Notes: generated from the letters alone by a model not told the origin. Shown: positions 8,123-17,516, numbered from the stretch's first letter. The stretch: DNA of 64,000 bases from Agrobacterium vitis (GCF_013337045.2 NZ_CP118259.1:3736001-3800000), one strand, 5' to 3'. Made by a program: numbers and translations.

Positions 8123-10624
8123 ATGGCAGGCATGAAAAAGTCACGAAACCGCATTGAGCCCAGGCTTGGCGACGCTGAGAATGAGGATGGTGACGAGATC
8201 AGGCTCGACAGCAATGATCGCGTGCTCGGCGGACGCTCGGCTTCGGCTGGGAAAAAAATGCCGGCCACCAGTTCCAAACGGTCGAAAGAGGTTGCCGATC
8301 CGCGCCCGAAGCGGGAGAAAGTCCGGTCCGGCGGCCTCTTGGGTGGTATCCGCAGGCTGTTCTACTGGTGCGTGGTGCTGGGCATATGGGGAACGATCGG
8401 CGTCGTTGGCCTGGTCATTTATTTTGCCGCCCAGATGCCGAGCGCCAGTTCCTGGACCGTGCCGGCTCGCGCGCCGAATATCAAGATTGTCTCTGTCGAT
8501 GGCGCATTGATCGCCAATCGCGGTGTCACCGGTGGCGAAGCCTTGTCCATCGATGAAATGTCGCCCTATCTGCCGGAAGCAATCGTGGCGATTGAGGACA
8601 AACGGTTTTACCACCATTTCGGTGTCGATTTCATCGGGGTTGGCCGCGCCTTCGTCACCAATATTCTGCTGGGCCATAAGGCCCAAGGCGGATCGACCAT
8701 CACGCAGCAATTGGCCCGAAACCTGTTTCTGTCGCCCAAGAAGACCTTTGAGCGCAAAGTGCAGGAAGTGCTGCTGTCACTGTGGCTGGAGCAAAAATAT
8801 ACCAAGGATCAGATCCTGGCCATGTATCTGAACCGGGTCTATTTTGGCGACAATGCTTATGGCGTCGAAGCGGCATCGCGTCGCTATTTCAATACCTCTG
8901 CGCGTGACGTCAATCTGGGTGAAGCGGCACTTTTGGCCGGCCTGGTTCAGGCGCCATCGCGGTTGTCGCCGGTCAATGATCCAAAGCCAGCCCAGGATCG
9001 GGCCAAGATCGTGCTGGGCGCCATGCGCGAACAGGGCTACATCACGGACAGCGACTTTGACCGCGCCATGAAACAGTCCCCGGACCACGCCAAGCGGCAG
9101 GCCGATGGTGCAGGCCAATATGTGGCCGATATGGTGGCGGGCCAGTTGAAAGGGCTGATCGGCGAGGTCAAGCAGGACATTGTCGTGACCACGACCATCG
9201 ATCCGACGCTGGAGGATGCGGCGCAGGCAGCAATTGCCGCCACGCTGGACAAGGACGGCAAGAAATCCAATGCCTCGCAAGCGGCTCTTGTCGCCATTGA
9301 TGGCAATGGCGCGGTGCGCGCTTTGGTCGGTGGTCGGGATTATGCGACCAGTCAGTTCAACCGGGCCGTAACCGCCAAACGGCAGCCGGGTTCGGCTTTC
9401 AAGCCTTTCGTTTATGCCGCCGCCATGGAAATCGGCGATACACCCAGCACTGTGCGCAATGACGGTCCGGTGAAGATCGGTAATTGGACGCCAGAAAACT
9501 ACGAGCAGAAATACAACGGACCGGTGACGCTTTCCTACGCATTCGCCCATTCGCTGAACACTGTGGCCGCCCAACTGGTGATGGAAGTCGGCCCGGATCA
9601 GGTCATCAAGCTTGCCCACCGGCTCGGCGTCGAATCGGATCTGCAAAGCAATGCGTCGATTGCGCTTGGCACGTCGGAAGTGTCGCTGCTGGAACTGACG
9701 GCAGCCTATGCGCCCTTCATGAATGGCGGATACAAGGCAACCCCGCATGTGATCAGCCAGATTGCCGATGCCGATGGCAAGGTGCTTTACACAGCCGATT
9801 ACGGCGAGCCGCCACGGGTGCTCAATCAGCAGGTTGTCGGGCAGATGACCCGGATGATGGAATCTGTGATGACCGAGGGCACCGGCAAGGCGGCCAAGCT
9901 CAAGAATTGGCAGGCGGCTGGCAAGACCGGGACGACGCAATCATTCCGCGATGCTTTGTTTGTCGGCTTTACCAGCAATCTCACCACCGGCGTCTGGTTC
10001 GGCAATGACGACGGGGCGCCGATGAAGAAGGTGACCGGCGGCGGTCTTCCTGCCAAGACCTGGAAGGATTTCATGACGGTTGCCCATAAAGGCCTGACAC
10101 CGGTGCCGTTGTTTGGCGATCCGACGCCACAGACCGAGGAAAGCCCGTCGCTGACGACGATGATCCAGCAGGTCCTGTCCGGCACGCCGTCCACGCCTGC
10201 CCCCGCCGATCAGGAAAACAGCTATCCGCCGGCACCACCAGCGCCTGTTAACACCCCGGGTCCGCTGTCCGGCAATGCTTCCGGCACTCAGCCTGGCGAT
10301 GCCAACCAGGCCTATCCACCTCAGGCACGCCAGATACCAAACCAGAATACGGGACAAATCCCGGGCCAGGCCCCATTACAGCCGCGTCCGCCGGTCAATC
10401 CACGCGATGGCGCCGTTCTGGAGGGCCGGGTGCCGCCGGGGGCTTTGCGCCGCAACGATCCGATGCCTGAGGATGGCTATCCGGGTGAAGATCCCGACAG
10501 CAATCCTTACGGTGCCGATGGTGGCTATGCGCCTCCGGCTGACGTGGGTGAAGGACAACAGCCCCACGCGCAGACCCGTGGCGATGGAAAAACCACGTTG
10601 CTGGACGTGATCATGGGGCGGTAA
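8123..10624 (+). CDS. Penicillin-binding protein 1A, bifunctional glycosyltransferase/transpeptidase
   Basis: The 833-residue class A PBP builds and cross-links peptidoglycan. A basic cytoplasmic N-terminus is followed by one membrane helix (around residues 80-105). The GT51 domain shows EDKRFYHHFGVD, GGSTITQQLARN and LNRVYFG. The transpeptidase has the serine motif SAFK, the second motif SLN and the KTGTT motif. The last 150 or so residues are Pro/Gln/Gly-rich and likely disordered, longer than in enteric PBP1A. The start at 8123 is uncertain; ATG at 8132 is also possible. A much longer open frame continues upstream across the divergent gene and is not coding. Confidence 0.93.
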   Translation: MAGMKKSRNRIEPRLGDAENEDGDEIRLDSNDRVLGGRSASAGKKMPATSSKRSKEVADPRPKREKVRSGGLLGGIRRLFYWCVVLGIWGTIGVVGLVIYFAAQMPSASSWTVPARAPNIKIVSVDGALIANRGVTGGEALSIDEMSPYLPEAIVAIEDKRFYHHFGVDFIGVGRAFVTNILLGHKAQGGSTITQQLARNLFLSPKKTFERKVQEVLLSLWLEQKYTKDQILAMYLNRVYFGDNAYGVEAASRRYFNTSARDVNLGEAALLAGLVQAPSRLSPVNDPKPAQDRAKIVLGAMREQGYITDSDFDRAMKQSPDHAKRQADGAGQYVADMVAGQLKGLIGEVKQDIVVTTTIDPTLEDAAQAAIAATLDKDGKKSNASQAALVAIDGNGAVRALVGGRDYATSQFNRAVTAKRQPGSAFKPFVYAAAMEIGDTPSTVRNDGPVKIGNWTPENYEQKYNGPVTLSYAFAHSLNTVAAQLVMEVGPDQVIKLAHRLGVESDLQSNASIALGTSEVSLLELTAAYAPFMNGGYKATPHVISQIADADGKVLYTADYGEPPRVLNQQVVGQMTRMMESVMTEGTGKAAKLKNWQAAGKTGTTQSFRDALFVGFTSNLTTGVWFGNDDGAPMKKVTGGGLPAKTWKDFMTVAHKGLTPVPLFGDPTPQTEESPSLTTMIQQVLSGTPSTPAPADQENSYPPAPPAPVNTPGPLSGNASGTQPGDANQAYPPQARQIPNQNTGQIPGQAPLQPRPPVNPRDGAVLEGRVPPGALRRNDPMPEDGYPGEDPDSNPYGADGGYAPPADVGEGQQPHAQTRGDGKTTLLDVIMGR

Positions 10625-11048
10625 TGGCTTGATTTCGTATACGATGTCGCGTCTTTCACGTCCCGCATGCCTCAGGCAAGCAAAGTCTGTCACATCTGGC
10701 GGGATTTGGTCCAGATTGTATGGCGCCTTCACCTTGGGACTATCCGCAATACCTTGTTTTGCGGGAAATGCGTAAACGTGCTGGCTGCTGCATAATTCCT
10801 TAAATCGGCGTGGATTTAAGGGGAAATTATGCAACAGATATAAAGTGCTACAGCGAACCTTTGTGCGCCATATTGGGCGCACGGCGCTGTAGGGTGAATT
10901 TGGTGTCTTGCAGTCGCAAATTTCGGTTCTTATATAGCCCGCATAAGGCAGCGTCGCTGCGCAATCCCGTAGACCACAATCCACGTCGAGGGGCTGTCAC
11001 TGGAATGCCTGTCGGGGTTCGGACAGCCTGCTTCAAGGAGAGAATAAA
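10625..11048 (+). promoter_or_regulatory. dnaK upstream region with heat-shock type promoter
   Basis: This 424-base gap holds a mosaic repeat (10784-10892) and then a promoter-like pair: CTTGCA at 10907-10912 and TTATAT at 10930-10935, exactly 17 bases apart. This fits the rhizobial RpoH1/sigma-70 style (CTTG at -35, ATAT-rich -10) and would give a leader of about 105 bases. No CIRCE inverted repeat is visible, so HrcA control is unlikely. The first 160 bases show nothing beyond a small CCGCAA/TTGCGG inverted repeat near 10746. A strong ribosome site AAGGAG lies at 11035-11040. Confidence 0.6.
10784..10892. repeat. Rhizobial mosaic repeat (RIME1-like), copy 1
   Basis: The 109-bp element holds two palindromes: CTGCATAATTCCTTAAAT... 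pairing with ...TTTAAGGGGAAATTATGCA, and CTACAGCG...TGTGCGCCA/GGGCGCAC...CGCTGTAG. Its reverse complement matches 56608-56717 along nearly the whole length by eye, and 14902-14996 is a decayed copy. It sits just upstream of the dnaK promoter. Confidence 0.82.
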
Positions 11049-12965
11049 ATGGCAAAAGTAATCGGTATCGACCTTGGAACGACCAATTCCTGCGTTTCTG
11101 TCATGGACGGCAAGGATGCGAAGGTCATTGAAAATTCAGAGGGCGCGCGCACTACGCCGTCCATGGTGGCCTTTTCGGACGATGGTGAGCGCCTTGTCGG
11201 CCAGCCGGCCAAGCGCCAGGCGGTGACAAACCCCACCAACACACTCTTCGCTGTCAAGCGCCTGATTGGCCGCCGCTACGAAGATCCGACCGTTGAAAAG
11301 GACAAGGGCCTCGTGCCTTTCCCGATCGTCAAGGGCGACAATGGTGATGCCTGGGTCGAAGCTCAGGGCAAAGGTTACTCGCCAGCCCAGATCTCTGCGA
11401 TGATCTTGCAGAAGATGAAGGAAACGGCAGAAGCTTACCTCGGCGAAAAGGTCGAAAAGGCTGTTATCACCGTTCCCGCTTACTTCAATGACGCCCAGCG
11501 TCAGGCCACCAAGGATGCAGGCCGCATCGCTGGTCTCGAAGTTCTGCGCATCATCAACGAGCCAACCGCTGCGGCTCTGGCTTACGGTCTCGATAAGACC
11601 GAAGGCAAGACCATTGCCGTTTACGACTTGGGCGGTGGTACCTTCGATATTTCCGTTCTGGAAATCGGCGATGGCGTGTTTGAAGTGAAGTCCACCAACG
11701 GCGACACCTTCCTCGGTGGTGAAGACTTCGACATGCGTTTGGTCGAATATTTGGCTGCCGAGTTCAAGAAGGAACAGGGCATTGAGCTGAAGAACGACAA
11801 GCTCGCTTTGCAGCGTCTGAAGGAAGCCGCTGAAAAGGCCAAGATCGAACTGTCTTCGTCGCAGCAGACCGAAATCAACCTGCCGTTCATCACCGCTGAC
11901 GCTTCTGGTCCAAAGCATTTGACCATGAAGCTGACCCGCGCCAAGTTCGAAAACCTGGTGGACGATCTGGTTCAGCGCACTGTTGCACCGTGCAAGGCAG
12001 CCCTCAAGGATGCTGGCGTCACCGCCGCTGACATTGATGAAGTTGTTCTGGTTGGCGGCATGAGCCGCATGCCAAAGGTGCAGGAAGTTGTGAAGCAGCT
12101 GTTCGGCAAGGAGCCACACAAGGGTGTGAACCCGGACGAAGTGGTTGCCATGGGTGCTGCCATTCAGGCTGGCGTTCTGCAGGGCGACGTCAAGGACGTT
12201 CTGCTGCTCGACGTTACCCCGCTGTCGCTCGGCATTGAAACCCTCGGCGGTGTCTTCACCCGTCTGATCGACCGTAACACGACGATCCCGACCAAGAAGA
12301 GCCAGGTGTTCTCGACCGCTGACGACAATCAGCAGGCCGTGACCATCCGCGTGTCTCAGGGTGAGCGCGAAATGGCGCAGGACAACAAGCTGCTCGGCCA
12401 GTTCGACCTCGTTGGTCTGCCACCATCACCACGCGGCGTTCCACAGATCGAAGTGACCTTCGATATCGACGCCAACGGTATTGTGCAGGTCTCGGCCAAG
12501 GACAAGGGCACCGGCAAGGAACAGCAGATCCGCATTCAGGCCTCCGGTGGTCTGTCGGATGCTGACATCGAGAAGATGGTCAAGGACGCTGAAGCCAATG
12601 CTGAAGCCGACAAGAACCGTCGCGCTGTGGTTGAAGCCAAGAACCAAGCTGAAAGCCTTGTTCACTCCACCGAGAAGTCGGTGAAGGATTACGGTGACAA
12701 GGTATCGGCAGAGGACCGCAAGGCGATCGAGGATGCGATTGCAGCCCTGAAGGCGTCGGTTGAAACCTCGGAGCCGAACGCCGAGGACATTCAGGCCAAG
12801 ACCCAGACCTTGATGGAAGTGTCCATGAAGCTTGGTCAGGCGATCTACGAGTCCCAGCAGGCCGAAGGCGGTGCCGAGGGTGGGCCAAGTGGTCACCATG
12901 ATGATGGCATCGTCGATGCCGATTATGAAGAAGTGAAGGACGACAACACGAAGAAGTCTGCTTGA
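11049..12965 (+). CDS. dnaK: Molecular chaperone DnaK (Hsp70)
   Basis: The 638-residue protein matches DnaK throughout. The N-terminal ATPase opens with [12 protein letters not shown], has the phosphate-2 loop [12 protein letters not shown], and [12 protein letters not shown] before the linker [16 protein letters not shown]. The substrate-binding beta domain and a helical lid follow, ending in an acidic tail ([14 protein letters not shown]). It binds exposed hydrophobic peptides in an ATP cycle driven by DnaJ and GrpE. AAGGAG lies eight bases before the ATG. The stop codon overlaps the start of the lipoprotein gene (ATGA), and dnaJ follows, so a three-gene operon under the promoter near 10907 is likely. 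Confidence 0.98.
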   Translation: MAKVIGIDLGTTNSCVSVMDGKDAKVIENSEGARTTPSMVAFSDDGERLVGQPAKRQAVTNPTNTLFAVKRLIGRRYEDPTVEKDKGLVPFPIVKGDNGDAWVEAQGKGYSPAQISAMILQKMKETAEAYLGEKVEKAVITVPAYFNDAQRQATKDAGRIAGLEVLRIINEPTAAALAYGLDKTEGKTIAVYDLGGGTFDISVLEIGDGVFEVKSTNGDTFLGGEDFDMRLVEYLAAEFKKEQGIELKNDKLALQRLKEAAEKAKIELSSSQQTEINLPFITADASGPKHLTMKLTRAKFENLVDDLVQRTVAPCKAALKDAGVTAADIDEVVLVGGMSRMPKVQEVVKQLFGKEPHKGVNPDEVVAMGAAIQAGVLQGDVKDVLLLDVTPLSLGIETLGGVFTRLIDRNTTIPTKKSQVFSTADDNQQAVTIRVSQGEREMAQDNKLLGQFDLVGLPPSPRGVPQIEVTFDIDANGIVQVSAKDKGTGKEQQIRIQASGGLSDADIEKMVKDAEANAEADKNRRAVVEAKNQAESLVHSTEKSVKDYGDKVSAEDRKAIEDAIAALKASVETSEPNAEDIQAKTQTLMEVSMKLGQAIYESQQAEGGAEGGPSGHHDDGIVDADYEEVKDDNTKKSA

Positions 12966-13426
12966 TGCGGAATTCGCGGCGTCATACCTTTGTGAGATGG
13001 CTGGCCTTCGGGCCAGCCGCGTTTGCTTTGGCAGGGTGCCTCGCCGCGCATGCGGCAGCGGGGGCCGATGTTCACCAGAAAGTCAGTGCTGCCGAAGCGT
13101 CTATCCTCCAGGCGATTGCCAAGCGGGATACGGCGCTGCTGCGGCGAACCGTTGGTGGTCTCGGTCCGCTGATCGAGGATGCCTTGAAGCGCAAGAAGTC
13201 CGGTGGGCAGGTCTCTTCCTGCGATCTGGCGGCCCACTCCCTGGGCTTTGCCGGCATGTCGCTGTCGGAGGCGGTCACGCAAAAGGGCGCGGCGCGAAAA
13301 ATGCTGATGGATGATGCCCGCCAGGCGGCGGCAGATTTTAACAGGGACATGTCTGCCTGCGATGCGCAGGTGGGACAGAAGACAAGCAACCACGCGGGTG
13401 TGGAAAAAGCTTTGAGAGCTTTGTAG
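12965..13426 (+). CDS. Small putative lipoprotein between dnaK and dnaJ
   Basis: A 153-residue protein with a positively charged, hydrophobic N-terminus and a lipobox LAGC with Cys at residue 25, so it should be a lipidated periplasmic protein. The mature part is mainly helical, with two cysteines (SSCDLAA and MSACDAQ) about 65 residues apart that could form a disulfide. I do not recognise the family. The ATG overlaps the dnaK TGA (ATGA), and dnaJ starts four bases after its stop, so it is embedded in the chaperone operon. The position may be incidental co-transcription, or it may be an envelope factor needed during heat stress; the sequence does not decide. Confidence 0.8.
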   Translation: MRNSRRHTFVRWLAFGPAAFALAGCLAAHAAAGADVHQKVSAAEASILQAIAKRDTALLRRTVGGLGPLIEDALKRKKSGGQVSSCDLAAHSLGFAGMSLSEAVTQKGAARKMLMDDARQAAADFNRDMSACDAQVGQKTSNHAGVEKALRAL

Positions 13427-13430
13427 GACG

Positions 13431-14573
13431 ATGGCAAAAGCAGATTTCTACGAGACCCTCGGTGTCTCCAAAACCGCAGATGAAAAAGAGCTGAAAAGCG
13501 CCTTCCGCAAGCTGGCGATGAAGTTTCACCCGGACAAAAATCCGGGTGATGCGGAATCCGAGCGGAAGTTCAAGGAAATCAACGAGGCCTATGAAACGCT
13601 GAAGGACCCGCAAAAACGGGCCGCCTATGACCGTTTCGGACACGCTGCCTTTGAGCAGGGTGGCATGGGCGGTGCTGGTGGCGGTGGTGGTTTTGCCGGC
13701 GGCGGCTTCTCGGATATTTTCGAGGACATCTTTGGCGAGATGATGGGCGGCGGTCGTGGCGGCGGTGCGCGTGGACGCTCCAGCGGCGGCCGTGAACGTG
13801 GTGCCGACCTGCGCTACAATATGGAAATTTCGCTGGAGGAAGCCTTTACCGGCAAGACGGCGCAGATCCGGGTTCCGACCTCGATTACCTGCGAAGTCTG
13901 TTCCGGTTCGGGCGCCAAGCCCGGCACCAAGCCGACCACCTGCGCCACTTGCCAGGGGTCTGGCCGGGTGCGGGCTGCTCAGGGCTTCTTTTCCATCGAG
14001 CGGACCTGCCCGACCTGCCAGGGCCGGGGCCAGACGATCAGCGATCCCTGCGGCAAGTGCCACGGCCAGGGCCGCGTTACGGAAGAGCGTCAGCTGTCCG
14101 TTTCCATTCCGTCCGGTATTGAAGATGGAACGCGCATTCGTCTTCAGGGCGAGGGCGAAGCGGGCCTGCGAGGCGGGCCTTCAGGCGATCTCTATATCTT
14201 CCTGTCGGTCAAGCCGCACCAGTTCTTCCAGCGCGAAGGTGCCGATCTCTACTGCTCTGTGCCGATCTCGATGACAACAGCCGCACTGGGCGGCACGTTC
14301 GATGTGACCACGCTGGACGGAACCAAGTCGCGGGTCACCGTGCCTGATGGTACCCAGCCCGGCAAGCAGTTCCGTTTGAAGGGCAAGGGCATGCCGGTGC
14401 TGCGCTCGGCGCAGATGGGGGATCTCTACATCCAGATCCAGATCGAGACGCCGCAGAAGCTCACCAAGCGTCAACGCGAGCTGCTGCAGGAATTCGACCA
14501 GATTTCCTCCAAGGAGAACAATCCGGAATCGACTGGATTTTTCGCCCGGATGAAAGAGTTCTTCGAGGGTTGA
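13431..14573 (+). CDS. dnaJ: Chaperone protein DnaJ (Hsp40)
   Basis: A full-length 380-residue type I J-protein. The J domain (residues 1-70) has the HPD motif in [11 protein letters not shown] Gly-rich linker follows ([11 protein letters not shown]...). The zinc-finger region has four CxxCxGxG-type repeats ([32 protein letters not shown]). The C-terminal beta domains for client binding complete it. It delivers unfolded clients to DnaK and stimulates its ATPase. It starts four bases after the lipoprotein gene in the dnaK operon and ends just before a terminator. Confidence 0.97.
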   Translation: MAKADFYETLGVSKTADEKELKSAFRKLAMKFHPDKNPGDAESERKFKEINEAYETLKDPQKRAAYDRFGHAAFEQGGMGGAGGGGGFAGGGFSDIFEDIFGEMMGGGRGGGARGRSSGGRERGADLRYNMEISLEEAFTGKTAQIRVPTSITCEVCSGSGAKPGTKPTTCATCQGSGRVRAAQGFFSIERTCPTCQGRGQTISDPCGKCHGQGRVTEERQLSVSIPSGIEDGTRIRLQGEGEAGLRGGPSGDLYIFLSVKPHQFFQREGADLYCSVPISMTTAALGGTFDVTTLDGTKSRVTVPDGTQPGKQFRLKGKGMPVLRSAQMGDLYIQIQIETPQKLTKRQRELLQEFDQISSKENNPESTGFFARMKEFFEG

Positions 14574-14576
14574 TGA

Positions 14577-14608
14577 AAAAAGGCCGGTGCGTTTCGCATC
14601 GGCCTTTT
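14577..14608. terminator. Bidirectional terminator between dnaJ and slyX
   Basis: GGCCGGTGCG and CGCATCGGCC pair (one G-T) over a TTT loop, with an A run on the left and a T run on the right. It can stop both the dnaK-dnaJ transcript and the converging slyX transcript. Confidence 0.85.
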
Positions 14609-14614
14609 CCATGG

Positions 14615-14839
14615 TCAATAATGCGGTGGCTTGGTGATCGGCACACTGTCGGCTGATTGTTCTTCGAGACTGAGAAACCGTTCCGTCAGCCGATCAAGCT
14701 TGGCGCGGGTCTGCTCCACCACCTTCCACTGCTCGGTCAACTGATCCGAAAGCTCTTCGATGGTCTTGGCCTGATAGGCAACCGTTTCTTCAAGCCGGAT
14801 CAGGCGGTCTTCTGGATCGGGCTCTTTTGCGTTAGCCAT
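14615..14839 (-). CDS. slyX: SlyX-family protein
   Basis: The 74-residue protein is almost wholly a coiled coil (RLIRLEETVAYQAKTIEELSDQL ... VVEQTRAKLDRL) and ends in the family signature of a C-terminal PPHY. SlyX proteins are small, cytoplasmic and of unknown function. The start at 14839 has AGGAG at the right distance; the upstream in-frame ATG does not. It converges on dnaJ with a shared terminator. Confidence 0.85.
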   Translation of the reverse strand: MANAKEPDPEDRLIRLEETVAYQAKTIEELSDQLTEQWKVVEQTRAKLDRLTERFLSLEEQSADSVPITKPPHY

Positions 14840-14901
14840 GGTGTGCTCCTTCCGGTTGCTACTTGGCCGGTGTGCTGCTGCCATTGTCTTCGTCAGGACG
14901 A

Positions 14902-14996
14902 GCTACTGCATAATTGCCTGAAACGGAATTGCTTTGGGCTTGATGCAGAAAATAAAATGATACAGCTTCTTTCGTGTCTTACATATGACGCTACAG
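14902..14996. repeat. Decayed RIME1-like mosaic repeat, copy 2
   Basis: The segment CTACTGCATAATT... GATGCAGAAAATAAAATGATACAGC ... GCTACAG follows the order of motifs in the copy at 10784-10892 with many substitutions. It lies in the slyX-recF divergent gap, next to where the recF promoter should be. Confidence 0.6.
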
Positions 14997-15030
14997 CTTT
15001 GTCCCGTGAGACGGTTTGATATGGGAATGC

Positions 15031-16155
15031 ATGGCTGAAAAAACCTTCATCAACCGGCTGCAGCTGACAGATTTCCGCAATTACGGTTCTGCCTCCTTGC
15101 GGCTCGATAGTCGGCATGTGGTGCTGACCGGCAATAACGGCTCCGGCAAGACCAATTTGATGGAAGCGGTTTCATTTCTCTCGCCAGGGCGCGGGTTGCG
15201 CCGGGCGGTCCTATCGGATGTGGCGCGGGCTGGTGCGGCAGGTGGATTTTCGATTTTTGCCAGCCTGGAGGGCATGGCCGGCGACGTGGAACTAGGCACC
15301 GGCTCGGAGGTTCTGGACGAGACGGCGGTGCGGCGTCTGCGCATCAATGGAGCCACGGTGCGCTCCGTCGATGAATTGACCGATCATCTGCGAGTCCTCT
15401 GGCTGACGCCAGCCATGGACGGTCTCTTTACCGGCTCCTCGTCCGAGCGGCGCCGGTTTCTGGATCGGCTGGTCCTGTCGATCGACCCGCAGCATGGTCG
15501 TCGCGCCAGCGATTTCGAGCGTGCCATGCGCAGCCGCAACAAACTGCTCTCTGAAGGCCGCTTCGATGCCAGTTGGCTTGCCGGGATCGAGCAGCAGATG
15601 GCAGCACTCGGCATTGCCATGGCGCTCGCCCGTCAGGAAATGATGCGCTTGCTGGCCGCCCTTATCGAGCAGCGACGGGAGCCTGAAACTTTTCCGGGAG
15701 CAGAACTGATGCTGTCGGGCTTCATGGATGACCATCAAGGCACGGCGGCTATCGATCTTGAAGACAGCTATCGCGATCGTCTGGCCGGTTCCAGGGGTAG
15801 GGATGCAGCGGCAGGCCGCACGCTGGAGGGACCACATCGCAGCGATCTTCTGGTGCGTCACCGGGAAAAAGACATGGAAGCCGAGCGTTGCTCGACCGGC
15901 GAGCAAAAGGCTCTGCTGATCGGCCTGATCCTTGCCCATGCCGAACTGGTGGCGACCATGACCGGCTTTGCGCCGATCCTGCTTTTGGATGAAATTGCCG
16001 CCCATCTCGACGAGGGCCGCCGTGCTGCCCTGTTCGACCGGATCGACGTGCTCGGCGGCCAGGCCTTCATGACCGGCACCGATGGGCAGATGTTTGCAAG
16101 TCTGGGTGATCGGGCACAATTCGTGACCGTGGATGACGGTCATCTTTCATTGTGA
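15031..16155 (+). CDS. recF: DNA replication and repair protein RecF
   Basis: A 374-residue SMC-like ATPase that helps load RecA onto gapped DNA with RecO and RecR. Walker A is GNNGSGKTN near residue 35, the ABC signature is in STGEQKALLIGLILAHA, and Walker B is PILLLDEIAAHLD. The SSSERRRFLDRLVLSID segment is diagnostic of RecF. The ATG at 15031 (MAEKTFINRLQLTDFRNY) fits the family; a TTG 15 bases earlier is less likely. It is not adjacent to dnaA or gyrB here, and dnaN is 32 kb away, as is usual in rhizobia. Its stop overlaps the next gene's GTG start. Confidence 0.96.
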   Translation: MAEKTFINRLQLTDFRNYGSASLRLDSRHVVLTGNNGSGKTNLMEAVSFLSPGRGLRRAVLSDVARAGAAGGFSIFASLEGMAGDVELGTGSEVLDETAVRRLRINGATVRSVDELTDHLRVLWLTPAMDGLFTGSSSERRRFLDRLVLSIDPQHGRRASDFERAMRSRNKLLSEGRFDASWLAGIEQQMAALGIAMALARQEMMRLLAALIEQRREPETFPGAELMLSGFMDDHQGTAAIDLEDSYRDRLAGSRGRDAAAGRTLEGPHRSDLLVRHREKDMEAERCSTGEQKALLIGLILAHAELVATMTGFAPILLLDEIAAHLDEGRRAALFDRIDVLGGQAFMTGTDGQMFASLGDRAQFVTVDDGHLSL

Positions 16156-16961
16156 CTATTCGGAAAGCCAAAGACATGCGACAACAGGCCATGGAGCCGC
16201 TTTCACCCGAAGAAATCCAGCGTTATCAACGCCACATCCTGTTGCCGGAAATCGGCGGGGCAGGCCAGCAGAAGCTGAAAGCCGCCCGCGTGCTGGTGAT
16301 TGGCGCAGGCGGGCTTGGCGCGCCCGTGCTGCAATATCTGGCGGCAGCCGGTATCGGCACGCTGGGCATCGCCGATGACGATCACGTCTCGCTCTCCAAT
16401 CTGCAACGGCAGGTGATCCATGATAGCGGCACGCTGAACGACCTGAAGACGGAAAGCGCCGCAAGGGCCATTGCCAGGCTCAACCCCCATGTGCGCGTGA
16501 TACAGTTCGAGCAGCGCTTCGATGCGGATTTCGCGGCAATACATCTGCCCGGGTTTGATCTGCTGATCGACGGTTCGGACAATTTCGACAGCCGCTATGC
16601 CGCCGCCGATGCCGGACAACAACATTGCCGCCCATTGGTGACGGGAGCTGTCGGGCGCTTTGAAGGCTCGCTGACAGTGCTGAAACCCTATGAGACCGGG
16701 CCGGATGGGGTGCTCTATCCTGGCTACCGCGATCTTTTTCCGGAAAAGCCACCTGCGGGTCTCATTCCCACCTGCGCCGAGACCGGCATTATCGGTGCGC
16801 TGACCGGGGTGATCGGCACCTTGATGGCGATGGAAGCGATCAAACTTATGACCGGCATTGGGGAACCGTTAGTAGGGCGTCTGCTAATGTATGATGCCCT
16901 GTCCGCCCGGTTCGACACGGTGCGATACCGGCGTCGTGACAGCAACAAGTCCACGCCATGA
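16152..16961 (+). CDS. moeB: MoeB/ThiF-type ubiquitin-like protein activating enzyme
   Basis: A 269-residue E1-like adenylyltransferase. It has the entry motif LSPEEIQRYQRHILLPEIGGAGQQKL, the nucleotide-binding loop VLVIGAGGLGAPVLQYLAAAG, the activating aspartate in DLLIDGSDNFDSRY, and TCAETGIIGALTG. It should adenylate the C-terminal Gly-Gly of MoaD or ThiS for molybdopterin or thiamin sulfur transfer. The first zinc-binding CxxC pair of E. coli MoeB is absent (PGYRDLFP) and no second pair is visible, so it belongs to a zinc-less subtype. GTG at 16152 overlaps the recF stop; ATG at 16176 is the alternative. The carrier-protein partner is unknown. Confidence 0.82.
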   Translation: MTIRKAKDMRQQAMEPLSPEEIQRYQRHILLPEIGGAGQQKLKAARVLVIGAGGLGAPVLQYLAAAGIGTLGIADDDHVSLSNLQRQVIHDSGTLNDLKTESAARAIARLNPHVRVIQFEQRFDADFAAIHLPGFDLLIDGSDNFDSRYAAADAGQQHCRPLVTGAVGRFEGSLTVLKPYETGPDGVLYPGYRDLFPEKPPAGLIPTCAETGIIGALTGVIGTLMAMEAIKLMTGIGEPLVGRLLMYDALSARFDTVRYRRRDSNKSTP

Positions 16962-17003
16962 CAAAACAGACCAGAGCGATGACAGGAACAGGAAAGGCTG
17001 ACC

Positions 17004-17480
17004 ATGGTCGAGATCATTCAGATCGACGAGCATTTTGAAAATTGGGATGATCTTCTGGCGCTGGTGCTGGAAGCTTTCGACTACATGCACCCGCTGATCG
17101 ATCCGCCGTCTTCGGCGTTGAAGCTGACGCCGGAAGCCCTGAAAGCCAAGGCGCATGAGGAAATCGGCTATGCCGCCCTGATCGATGGCAAGTTGGTCGG
17201 CTGTCTATTCTGCCGCCAGAGCGAGGCGGATCGGCTCTATGTCGGCAAGGTCGCCGTTCTTCCAGGCCTTCAGGGACAAGGGATTGGCCGCGCCATGCTG
17301 AAAGCGGCAGAAGGTGTTGCTCATGCCTGTGGTGTCAGGCACTTGCAGTTGGAAACGCGTATTGAGCTTGACAATAATCACAGGCGTTTCGAAAAATGGG
17401 GTTTCCATGTTGTCGGCGAAAAAAGCCATCCCGGTTATGACCGGGCAACGTTCGTGCTGATGGAAAAGCCACTCGTCTGA
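17004..17480 (+). CDS. GNAT-family N-acetyltransferase
   Basis: The 158-residue protein has the GNAT fold. Motif A is VGKVAVLPGLQGQGIGRAMLKAAEGVAHACG, with the Q-G-x-G-I-G pyrophosphate loop for acetyl-CoA, and a motif B region (LELDNNHRRFEKWGFHVVGEKSHPGYDRATFVLMEKPL) follows. The substrate cannot be told. It starts about 40 bases after the moeB-like gene on the same strand, so it may be cotranscribed with recF and moeB. A perfect 14-bp inverted repeat follows the stop. Confidence 0.88.
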   Translation: MVEIIQIDEHFENWDDLLALVLEAFDYMHPLIDPPSSALKLTPEALKAKAHEEIGYAALIDGKLVGCLFCRQSEADRLYVGKVAVLPGLQGQGIGRAMLKAAEGVAHACGVRHLQLETRIELDNNHRRFEKWGFHVVGEKSHPGYDRATFVLMEKPLV

Positions 17481-17483
17481 TTG

Positions 17484-17516
17484 ATACGAACAGCCATTGA
17501 ACATGGCTGTTCGTAT
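17484..17516. terminator. Terminator-like hairpin between convergent genes
   Basis: ATACGAACAGCCAT and ATGGCTGTTCGTAT pair perfectly over TGAAC. There is no T run, so termination efficiency is uncertain, but the position between two converging genes suits that role. Confidence 0.65.

Noticed and set aside
8777..9940. 387-codon minus-strand frame inside the PBP1A gene
   Set aside because: Shadow of GC-rich codon use in the plus-strand gene; no domain, and PBP1A motifs cover the whole interval.
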